Assembly (NCBI GenBank): GCA_016929465.1
Contig: JAFGIT010000273.1
Location: forward strand, 1-6,657
Direction: 5' to 3'
DNA from: Candidatus Coatesiibacteriota bacterium
GTDB taxonomy: Bacteria; B130-G9
Length of the DNA: 6,657 bases
Part shown: positions 1-6,364 of the stretch, piece after piece
Position numbering within the stretch: the stretch's first letter is position 1
Layout of the letters: each line of letters begins with the position of its first letter
Program-made: the position numbers and the translations under genes
Notes under the pieces: model-generated
Database searches by the model: none
Told to the model about the DNA's origin: nothing
What the model saw: only the letters and a program-made list of their open reading frames with translations

Positions 1-8
1 GCTGCCGA

Positions 9-35
9 TTCCGAACTATGGTCTATATATATAAT
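9..35 (+). promoter_or_regulatory. Possible ftsH promoter with a consensus -10 box
   Basis: A perfect TATAAT lies at 30-35 inside an AT-rich run (TATATATATAAT, 24-35), 38 nt before the ftsH start codon. This would give a leader of about 30 nt that contains the ribosome binding site. The -35 side is poor: TTCCGA (9-14) is the closest match and its 15-nt spacing is short. The TATAAT may be chance within a TA repeat. No coding assignment could be made for bases 1-58. Confidence 0.35.
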
Positions 36-58
36 CAAATCAGTCCCTTGCAGTATTC

Positions 59-63
59 GGAGG
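59..63 (+). promoter_or_regulatory. Ribosome binding site of ftsH
   Basis: GGAGG is followed by a 9-nt spacer and then TTG at 73. It decides the ftsH start: the frame stays open to the left edge of the window, but no other start there has a comparable site, and the FtsH family begins with a short cytoplasmic stretch and TM1 exactly as read from 73. Confidence 0.75.
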
Positions 64-72
64 ATAATTAGC

Positions 73-1941
<1,869 letters not shown>

Positions 1942-1959
1942 GTTAATTCTGTTTCAGAG

Positions 1960-1972
1960 CACGGTTACCGTG
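1960..1972. repeat. 13-bp palindrome downstream of ftsH
   Basis: CACGGTTACCGTG is a perfect dyad of two 6-base arms (CACGGT and ACCGTG) around one central T, 18 nt after the ftsH stop. Its size and symmetry suit a protein-binding site or a tight cruciform. It is not a terminator, because a G-rich tract follows instead of Ts. A single copy gives no support for function. Confidence 0.4.
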
Positions 1973-2005
1973 GGGCAGGATGGGGATCTTGATGACTACG
2001 GCCCT

Positions 2006-2029
2006 CGAGATGGAGGCTCGCGCATCTCG
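2006..2029. repeat. 7-bp-stem inverted repeat in the ftsH-folP spacer
   Basis: CGAGATG (2006-2012) and CATCTCG (2023-2029) are perfect complements around a 10-nt GC-rich loop, and a T-G wobble could add one pair (2005/2030). In RNA this would be a modest hairpin between ftsH and folP. No T run follows. It could affect mRNA processing or attenuation, or be chance. Confidence 0.4.
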
Positions 2030-2133
2030 GTCCGTGGGATTTCGCTGCCCGCAGGGTGTTGATTTAGAATTAGTCGCCTAACTTGATCTGAATTATTTTG
2101 GCATAGAGCACAACGCGGGGCATTGAGCGGGAT

Positions 2134-3360
2134 TTGAGAGAGTCTGCGGGATCACCAAAGAAGTATCCATTCATCGTTAATCCCTCAGAGCCGGAGACCC
2201 TGGCGCGAGAGATGTCGGCCATTGATGTCTCAGATGACGGTGTGGATATAATGTGCGATAAAGCGGACTCGCTCGCGATCAAGGTTCCCGCATTGAAAGC
2301 GCCGGCTGCATCGATCCTGAAGCAGCAGATGCTCTCGCTCGGCGGCGACGCTGCGATTTCGAGGTCCGTCTTGACGAATTCCTCGACAATCACGGACGTG
2401 CTTCTTCTCGGCAGCGCATCCCAGTTCACGCGTCTCATTGCATCGCTGGAGCGTCAGCAATTCAAATTGCCTGCACTTGCCGAAGAACTCGGGATTTTGA
2501 TCGCTAACTACCACAAGCGCCCTGGTGTATTCGTCGCAAGGGAGAAGCACGTGGACCTGACGTCCCGGACCGCCATCATGGGGGTCTTAAATGTGACCCC
2601 GGATTCATTCTCGGATGGTGGCAAATTCTTCGATCAAAAGAGCGCCGTTGACCGCGCTGTTCAGATGCAGGAGCAAGGCGCGGACATAATCGACATAGGC
2701 GCCGAATCGACGAGGCCCGGCGCGGAACCAGTCACGGCTGAGGAGGAGTTGGCCAGGCTCCTGCCGGTCATAGGTGCTCTGAAAGGCACATTGCATGCGA
2801 TGATTTCGGTTGACACCTATAAATCGGAAGTCGCGGAAGCGGTACTCGATGCCGGTGCCGATATCATAAACGACATTAGCGGGTTGCGATTTGACCGGAG
2901 AATCGCGAGACTTGTCGCGGAGCGCAAGGCAGGAATTGTGCTCATGCACATTCAGGGCACTCCGCGCAATATGCAGAATTCGCCATTTTACAGGGACCTA
3001 ATCGGTGAGGTATATGCGTCTCTCGCTGGTTCTCTGGACATTGCCGTTGATGCGGGAGTGGATACTGCGAGCATCGCAGTCGATCCGGGCATCGGCTTCG
3101 GGAAGACATGCGAGCACAATTTGAGGCTCATCAACTCATTGCGGACGTTTTCGGGCCTCGGAGTCCCGGTTCTACTCGGGACATCGCGCAAGTCCTTCAT
3201 CGGTCAGATTCTTGGGAAGGGAGTGGAACAGCGAGTCATGGGTTCTGCCGCGTCGGTCGCGATCGGAATCATGCGCGGTGCGAAGATCGTCCGGGTCCAC
3301 GATGTCGCTCACATAAAGGATGTATGTAATATTGCAGATGCGATTGCACGAGCGACATGA
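2134..3360 (+). CDS. folP: Dihydropteroate synthase with N-terminal extension
   Basis: FolP condenses dihydropterin pyrophosphate with p-aminobenzoate to give dihydropteroate in folate synthesis; it is the sulfonamide target. The TIM-barrel core (about 145-408, 264 residues) has the family motifs: MGVLNVTPDSFSDGG (149-163), GAESTRPGA (189-197), SVDTYK (225-230), NDISG (246-250), MHIQGTPRNMQ (271-281), DPGIGFGKT (317-325), GTSRKSFIG (349-357) and RVHDV (387-391). The total of 408 residues is longer than the roughly 280 of enterobacterial FolP because of a 140-residue N-terminal region containing KAPAASILKQQMLSLGGDAA (55-74). I recall a similar extension in some anaerobe FolP proteins; its role is unclear. 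The TTG at 2134 is the first ordinary start after an in-frame stop (TAG, 2104). It lacks a strong ribosome binding site (AGCGGGA directly abuts it), so the exact start is less certain than the gene. Confidence 0.96.
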   Translation: MRESAGSPKKYPFIVNPSEPETLAREMSAIDVSDDGVDIMCDKADSLAIKVPALKAPAASILKQQMLSLGGDAAISRSVLTNSSTITDVLLLGSASQFTRLIASLERQQFKLPALAEELGILIANYHKRPGVFVAREKHVDLTSRTAIMGVLNVTPDSFSDGGKFFDQKSAVDRAVQMQEQGADIIDIGAESTRPGAEPVTAEEELARLLPVIGALKGTLHAMISVDTYKSEVAEAVLDAGADIINDISGLRFDRRIARLVAERKAGIVLMHIQGTPRNMQNSPFYRDLIGEVYASLAGSLDIAVDAGVDTASIAVDPGIGFGKTCEHNLRLINSLRTFSGLGVPVLLGTSRKSFIGQILGKGVEQRVMGSAASVAIGIMRGAKIVRVHDVAHIKDVCNIADAIARAT

Positions 3361-3421
3361 GGATGCTATCTTTAAGTCGTTGTTGATGCTTTGAGAGAAT
3401 AGCGATTAATTGGCGAAAGGG

Positions 3422-3430
3422 TGGTACACT
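3422..3430 (+). promoter_or_regulatory. Possible extended -10 element just before cdaA
   Basis: TGGTACACT resembles an extended -10 (TGN then TACACT, four of six matches to TATAAT). Transcription from it would begin near 3437, leaving a leader of only about 5 nt before the cdaA ATG. This would fit the lack of a ribosome binding site at normal distance: the nearest purine-rich run, AAAGGG (3416-3421), ends 20 nt before the ATG. No -35 box is seen. Speculative. Confidence 0.25.
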
Positions 3431-3441
3431 AGCAGATCGTC

Positions 3442-4296
3442 ATGCAGGTTGATATATTCGCGCTACTATCAGATTTCTTCAAGACATCCGGTTACTTGAG
3501 GCCCAGCTGGACAGATGTCCTGGACATAATTGTCGTCGCCTTTGTAGCCTATTTTCTCCTTAAACTGCTCAAGGGCACGTTCGCGGTCCAGATGATCGTG
3601 GGGCTTGTCTTTATGGTAGCTGCCTCGGTCATTAGCAGATGGGCCGAGCTGCGAACGGTCAACATGCTTCTCTCCAATTTCTGGAGCTTCGGGCTTCTGG
3701 TTTTCCTCGTGATCTTCCAGCCGGAGATAAGGAGGACGCTTGCGCAGCTCGGCAGGTACGGACTTGTCAGGCATTGGAAGGTCCAACAGACCGAGATGAT
3801 CGAGGAGATCGTGAATGCGGTCTCGGCGCTTTCCAGGCGGAAGGTGGGAGCGCTCATCGTTCTCGAGAGAAGTACCGGCCTTCGCTCGCATATAGAGAAT
3901 GGGGTCCCCGTTGGAGCGGCGGTCACATCTCCACTCCTCAGGGCGATATTCCAGAAGACCTCGCCCCTTCATGATGGTGCAGTGATAGTAAGTGAAGGCA
4001 CCATCGCCTGCGCAGTCAGCTTTCTGCCGCTCATAAGGTCTCGTGACCTGGACATGTCATACGGATCGCGTCATCGAGCGGCGATGGGCGTCACCGAGGA
4101 TACCGACGCCGTGGCAGTGCTGGCTTCTGAGGAGACGGGCGGGATATACCTCGCGATCAACGGCAAACTGACGAAGGGCATGAAGCCAAACCAACTCCGC
4201 AACGCGCTCAAGAGCCTGATGGCATCCCCTGCTGGAGCTGGGAAAGTTCTAGCCCGAAAGAGAAACGTTCAGATAGATGAGGCCACAACGGAGTGA
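3442..4296 (+). CDS. cdaA: Diadenylate cyclase CdaA (DisA_N family)
   Basis: CdaA makes cyclic di-AMP from two ATP at the cytoplasmic face of the membrane; c-di-AMP controls potassium and osmotic balance and cell-wall homeostasis in many bacteria. The 284 residues match the family (about 270-280). Visible are three N-terminal hydrophobic segments (about 26-45, 47-66 and 80-93) followed by the family-typical FQPEIRRTLAQLGR (92-105). The cyclase domain spans about 115-262, with the catalytic signatures HDGA (177-180, in SPLHDGAVIV) and GSRHRAA (208-214, the RHR nucleotide-binding motif). Both are intact, so activity is expected. The start at 3442 gives the usual short segment before TM1. folP ends 81 nt upstream. 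The gene immediately downstream is an exported HEAT-like protein, not the cdaR/ybbR often found after cdaA; glmM is also absent from the window. Confidence 0.97.
   Translation: MQVDIFALLSDFFKTSGYLRPSWTDVLDIIVVAFVAYFLLKLLKGTFAVQMIVGLVFMVAASVISRWAELRTVNMLLSNFWSFGLLVFLVIFQPEIRRTLAQLGRYGLVRHWKVQQTEMIEEIVNAVSALSRRKVGALIVLERSTGLRSHIENGVPVGAAVTSPLLRAIFQKTSPLHDGAVIVSEGTIACAVSFLPLIRSRDLDMSYGSRHRAAMGVTEDTDAVAVLASEETGGIYLAINGKLTKGMKPNQLRNALKSLMASPAGAGKVLARKRNVQIDEATTE
4290..4293 (+). promoter_or_regulatory. Ribosome binding site before the HEAT-like gene
   Basis: GGAG directly precedes the cdaA TGA (4294-4296) and sits 7 nt before the ATG at 4301. It favours 4301 over an in-frame ATG at 4277 inside cdaA, and suggests that ribosomes finishing cdaA can restart here. 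Confidence 0.7.
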
Positions 4297-4300
4297 GACT

Positions 4301-5365
4301 ATGAAACAGATGCTGGCAAAGCCATTCTCCGCGTTTGCTCATTTGGCTATCATTGCATTCGTCTTCCTCGGCCAATTGGGCTGCGAGAAGGGCGTTGCTC
4401 CCGTCAAAGGATTTTCTGCGGAACCTGTCAATATCGCAGCAACCGAACTGAAGGCGAAGTGCATGGAGATACTCCGCAACAATCTCGGTTCCGAAAATAT
4501 GGATACACGCCTTAGAGTGGCTCTTGCGCTCACCTCTGCGGGCGACTCCGCCGGTATCAAGGACGCTGTGGCAATCATGGCCGGTCGCCGGCGCGAATAC
4601 GCGCTCAGGGCCGCACACTACTTCGCCAGGAATGGTCTCACGCCGAGTGACTCCCCCATGATTGATGCCGAAGCGCAGGTGAAGAAGGCAAGGGGCACCA
4701 TGAGATACCTGGCGATAACTGTTCTGGGAAGCTCCAATAGAGATTCCGCGAGGGAGCTTCTCACATCAATACTGGGCGATGCCGGCCATCCAGATCTACA
4801 GGTATGTGCTGCAAGCGCTCTTGCCAGACGGGCAAATCGCCAGGGCATAGATTGGCTGAAAAGCAATGTATCGACCTGGCTGACATTCACAGGCTTTGAC
4901 TCCTTCCTATTCGGAAGAGTTGCCGATGAGGGTGCAATCCACACTCTAATCGGCGCACTCAACGCCGGCGCGGATGATAGTGTTCGCAACGCTATGCTGG
5001 CCGCCGAGACGACCAGGGACGGTAGGGCGGCATCCTGTCTCTCGATTCTCATTGGACGGAAGCACGGCGTGAGAAAGACCATGGCCGCGACGGTTCTCGC
5101 TGAATTTGGGGGGCGAGAGGGCGACCGGGTTCTGAAAGAAGTCATGGGCAGGCCGATGCCGGCATTTCCGGAGGTTGCATGGGCCGCTATGGGCCTTGCC
5201 AGTCTGGGCGATCCAAGTGGCATCTGGGCACTTGTCAAGTTCCTCGAAAGAGAGAAGGAGACACCACGCGGCGTCGAGGCAGCAAGCTACATCCTGCCCT
5301 GCCTGCAATCTCCTGGATTTGCGGTATCAGCATCTTTCCAGCTCTGGGTCTCGGTGAACATGTAG
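4301..5365 (+). CDS. Exported HEAT-like repeat protein, probable lipoprotein
   Basis: I do not recognise a named gene. The 354 residues start with a signal-like region: K2 and K7, then a hydrophobic stretch (about 12-27) ending LGQLGC, with Cys28 as a possible lipidation site. The lipobox is imperfect, with Gln at -3 and Leu at -2. From about 66 to 335 there are repeated alpha-helical pairs of 25-30 residues typical of HEAT or PBS-lyase-like repeats. Examples start near 66, 134, 162, 226, 256 and 289 and contain segments such as AASALARRA, AATVLAEFGGREG and AAMGLASLGDPSG. Such solenoids usually bind proteins; no catalytic motif is visible. The last 18 or so residues are not repeat-like. Starting at 4301 gives the best ribosome binding site and a normal signal sequence; starting at 4277 would add MRPQRSET. 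The 4-nt gap after cdaA implies translational coupling. A role with CdaA is an inference from position only. Confidence 0.85.
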   Translation: MKQMLAKPFSAFAHLAIIAFVFLGQLGCEKGVAPVKGFSAEPVNIAATELKAKCMEILRNNLGSENMDTRLRVALALTSAGDSAGIKDAVAIMAGRRREYALRAAHYFARNGLTPSDSPMIDAEAQVKKARGTMRYLAITVLGSSNRDSARELLTSILGDAGHPDLQVCAASALARRANRQGIDWLKSNVSTWLTFTGFDSFLFGRVADEGAIHTLIGALNAGADDSVRNAMLAAETTRDGRAASCLSILIGRKHGVRKTMAATVLAEFGGREGDRVLKEVMGRPMPAFPEVAWAAMGLASLGDPSGIWALVKFLEREKETPRGVEAASYILPCLQSPGFAVSASFQLWVSVNM

Positions 5366-5407
5366 TCTGTGTTTTGACTTCGCAGGACAAGCATAGCGCC
5401 GGGCGAT

Positions 5408-5425
5408 CACGCAGATTACACAGAT
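5408..5425. repeat. Short dispersed-type repeat CACGCAGATTACACAGAT
   Basis: Two imperfect units (CACGCAGATTA and CACAGAT) lie 42 nt after the HEAT-gene stop. From memory, longer tandem runs of this motif occur between genes in many environmental bacterial genomes. Here it is a short remnant, and a single occurrence cannot prove membership. Confidence 0.45.
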
Positions 5426-5477
5426 ATGGAGCGAGAAGCGCCAAAAAAGGGGACGTGCACAATCTCTGAGGCAGTAG

Positions 5478-5536
5478 CAGTTCGTTCTCATTGACAGCCA
5501 TGGGGCGCACACGTCGTAGTTCGGCCTTCATGGCTG
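5478..5536. repeat. Direct repeat A, copy 1, with internal inverted repeat
   Basis: These 59 nt match 5590-5648 at 47 positions without gaps; shared blocks include TCTCATTGACA, GGGGCGCACA and GTTCGGC. This copy also has perfect 8-base arms, CAGCCATG (5495-5502) and CATGGCTG (5529-5536), around a 26-nt loop, and the stem can extend inward through two G-U pairs and one G-C pair. Copy 2 does not keep the left arm, so the hairpin is not supported by conservation. Confidence 0.75.
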
Positions 5537-5589
5537 CAGACAGCAGCTCAAAGAGCGAATTTATCGACGCACAATCGCTGAGGCTATCC

Positions 5590-5648
5590 CAGTTCGCTCT
5601 CATTGACAAATCCGGGGCGCACAGGTCGTGGTTCGGCTCCCATGGCCG
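5590..5648. repeat. Direct repeat A, copy 2
   Basis: Second copy of the 59-nt repeat, starting 112 nt after copy 1. Read on the minus strand, both copies can be translated in the same frame (for example VRPMAVNENEL against VRPGFVNESEL). However, nearly all differences change the amino acid, so the similarity reflects DNA duplication rather than a conserved peptide. Similarity continues weakly beyond the 59 nt with small gaps. Confidence 0.75.
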
Positions 5649-5674
5649 AGATTAGCTGCTGATTCGCTGAATCA

Positions 5675-5702
5675 ATTCATGCCTCATCCGTGGTGCATGA
5701 AT
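5675..5702. repeat. 8-bp perfect inverted repeat
   Basis: ATTCATGC (5675-5682) pairs perfectly with GCATGAAT (5695-5702) around a 12-nt loop. A smaller dyad, GATTC-GCT-GAATC (5661-5673), lies just upstream. The right arm is also the start of a 23-nt direct repeat recurring at 5933. No T run follows, so this is not a standard terminator. Confidence 0.5.
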
Positions 5703-5717
5703 GCTGGCTCAACAAGA
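5695..5717. repeat. 23-nt direct repeat, copy 1
   Basis: Begins GCATGAATGCTG and ends AACAAGA; identical to 5933-5955 at 21 of 23 positions. The first 10 bases are themselves a near-palindrome (GCAT-GA-ATGC). Distance between starts is 238 nt. Confidence 0.65.
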
Positions 5718-5726
5718 CTCGAATTG

Positions 5727-5783
5727 GGTGGGTCAATTCTTGACCCTCCTGACGAGTTCTTCCTGATAAAGGGCGAATGAGCC
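5727..5783. repeat. Hairpin-bearing direct repeat B, copy 1
   Basis: Contains the perfect hairpin GGGTCAA-TTC-TTGACCC (5730-5746), followed by a CTCCT tract and ending near AAAGGGCGAA. A degenerate copy begins 83 nt downstream at 5810 with the same order: hairpin on TCAATTCT, CTCCT, then AAGGGCGA. No T run follows the hairpin. Confidence 0.55.
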
Positions 5784-5809
5784 ATCTATCGGGCAATTTC
5801 TTGCGCGCA

Positions 5810-5862
5810 GGTAGATCAATTCTGATCCACTCCTACACGAATTCGATCAAGGGCGATTCGGG
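5810..5862. repeat. Hairpin-bearing direct repeat B, copy 2
   Basis: Degenerate copy of 5727-5783. Its hairpin is GATCA-ATTC-TGATC (5814-5827). Relative to copy 1, one stem pair changed from G-C (5732/5744) to A-T (5815/5826), a change on both sides that keeps pairing, while the outermost pair is lost and the loop region is one base shorter. It ends AAGGGCGATTCGGG. Confidence 0.5.
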
Positions 5863-5932
5863 ATCACAACTCGTGGCTAATAAGCCAAACAGAGACCCTC
5901 ACCCCACAATTAGATGAAAAGGGCCGGCTTTG

Positions 5933-5955
5933 GCATGAATGCTGCCTTAACAAGA
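5933..5955. repeat. 23-nt direct repeat, copy 2
   Basis: Second copy of the repeat at 5695-5717, differing at two positions (G to C and C to T). The upstream context also ends in TTGG/TGGT just before GCATGAATGCTG, hinting that the shared segment was once longer. Confidence 0.65.
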
Positions 5956-6030
5956 GAATGCACAAATACGTGTTCGATTAGACCACGACATGGAATAATT
6001 GATTTGATGCCCTGGCGGATTGATTAGAGA

Positions 6031-6067
6031 TTTTAGCCACGAATGAGCACGAATTAACACGAATGAG
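6031..6067. repeat. 37-nt CACGAATGAG-type element, copy 1
   Basis: Starts TTTTAGCCACGAAT and consists mainly of three 10-nt units: CACGAATGAG (6038-6047), CACGAATTAA (6048-6057) and CACGAATGAG (6058-6067). It matches 6318-6354 at 31 of 37 positions in the same orientation. I recall this motif as a widespread intergenic repeat in environmental bacterial genomes. Confidence 0.75.
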
Positions 6068-6143
6068 AATAGGTCAAATAGCCTGGCTATATGGAGTGCG
6101 TGCGAGCTCTCGCCGCTTTTAATTTCGGTGACCTGGCACCGCT

Positions 6144-6178
6144 CGAATTGCGAATTGCGGATTGCGGATTGCGGATTT
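6144..6178. repeat. Heptamer tandem array CGRATTG x5
   Basis: Five 7-nt units in perfect register: CGAATTG twice, CGGATTG twice and CGGATTT once. The units move from A to G at the third base along the array and the last base is altered at the end. Read on the minus strand it gives AATCCG-type sequence whose spurious translation resembles SAIRNSQF. Confidence 0.85.
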
Positions 6179-6196
6179 GAAGGCACTGGGCCACGC

Positions 6197-6243
6197 AACT
6201 TTGAACCTTGAACTTTGAACCTTGAACTTTGAACTTTGAACTT
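6197..6243. repeat. Heptamer tandem array AACYTTG x6.7
   Basis: Six complete units plus five bases, in the order AACTTTG, AACCTTG, AACTTTG, AACCTTG, AACTTTG, AACTTTG, AACTT. The C/T alternation suggests that a 14-nt unit was duplicated before the last 7-nt copies were added. It shares its 7-nt period with the array 18 nt upstream but not its sequence. Confidence 0.88.
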
Positions 6244-6251
6244 CATGGAGC

Positions 6252-6278
6252 GTAGGGTGGGCTTTCCAGCCCGACAGG
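6252..6278. repeat. GTAGGGTGGGC hairpin element
   Basis: Contains the perfect stem GGGCT-TTCC-AGCCC (6259-6272) flanked by GTAGGGT and GACAGG. From memory, elements with GTAGGGTGGGC followed by AGCCCGAC are common between genes in Planctomycetota-like and other environmental genomes. No T run follows, so terminator function is unlikely. Confidence 0.55.
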
Positions 6279-6317
6279 CTTTATTGTGGAACGTCGCGAG
6301 TATGTGATTGCTCGGCA

Positions 6318-6354
6318 TTTTAGCCACGAATAGGAACGAAGAACCACGAATGAG
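6318..6354. repeat. 37-nt CACGAATGAG-type element, copy 2
   Basis: Same orientation as 6031-6067, with 31 of 37 positions identical, the same TTTTAGCCACGAAT start and the same CACGAATGAG end. Its last bases overlap the ribosome binding site of the beta-helix gene, so this insertion or duplication lies directly at a translation start. Confidence 0.75.
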
Positions 6355-6357
6355 GGA
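6352..6357 (+). promoter_or_regulatory. Ribosome binding site formed partly by a repeat
   Basis: GAGGGA is 7 nt before the ATG at 6365. Its first three bases (GAG) are the end of the repeat element. It favours 6365 over an in-frame ATG at 6350, which would have no comparable site. Confidence 0.65.
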
Positions 6358-6364
6358 CATTGAG

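Larger units (their letters stand above)
1942..2133. other. ftsH-folP intergenic spacer with two dyads
   Basis: This 192-nt stretch has no credible reading frame. It contains two inverted repeats, listed separately, and an AT-rich section (about 2060-2104) where a folP promoter could lie. I could not find a -35/-10 pair there that I would defend: TTGATT (2059) and TTGATC (2083) lack good -10 partners. No hairpin is followed by a T run, so there is no canonical intrinsic terminator after ftsH. Confidence 0.6.
5366..6364. other. About 1 kb repeat-rich spacer without a convincing gene
   Basis: No frame here has a ribosome binding site with family-like protein sequence. The longest antisense frames (5235-5609 and 5947-6390) are translations of repeats or of the HEAT-gene shadow. 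The left part, to about 5960, holds degenerate direct repeats and inverted repeats; the right part (6031-6354) is a mosaic of short repeats, each listed separately. I found no hairpin plus T run to serve as a terminator after 5365. Sections not covered by listed repeats (about 5863-5932 and 5956-6030) show nothing I can name. Confidence 0.8.

Noticed and set aside
1-72. 3' end of an upstream gene such as tilS or hpt
   Set aside because: Short open stretches exist in several frames, but none gives a recognisable C-terminus, so no partial gene is claimed.
3469-3972. 167-codon minus-strand reading frame inside cdaA
   Set aside because: It lies wholly opposite an intact, motif-complete cdaA; the protein is highly charged and shows no family features.
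4277-4300. Upstream in-frame ATG for the HEAT-like gene
   Set aside because: It lies inside cdaA without a suitable ribosome binding site and would put MRPQRSET before a normal signal sequence; 4301 has GGAG at 7 nt.
5400-5465. AAAAAAGGGGACGTGCAC as the edge of a transposase-associated REP element
   Set aside because: Its matching inverted partner is not found nearby and no transposase is present.
5235-5609. 124-codon minus-strand reading frame
   Set aside because: It covers the 3' end of the HEAT-like gene and one copy of the 59-nt repeat. The second repeat copy differs mainly by amino-acid-changing substitutions, so there is no coding signal.
5730-5746. Hairpin GGGTCAA-TTC-TTGACCC as an intrinsic terminator
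   Set aside because: No T run follows, and it is about 365 nt beyond the HEAT-gene stop. It is better treated as part of a repeat.
6031-6243. CRISPR array
   Set aside because: The repeats are 7-10 nt tandem units without spacers, and the two 37-nt copies are 287 nt apart with other repeats between them; no cas genes are present.
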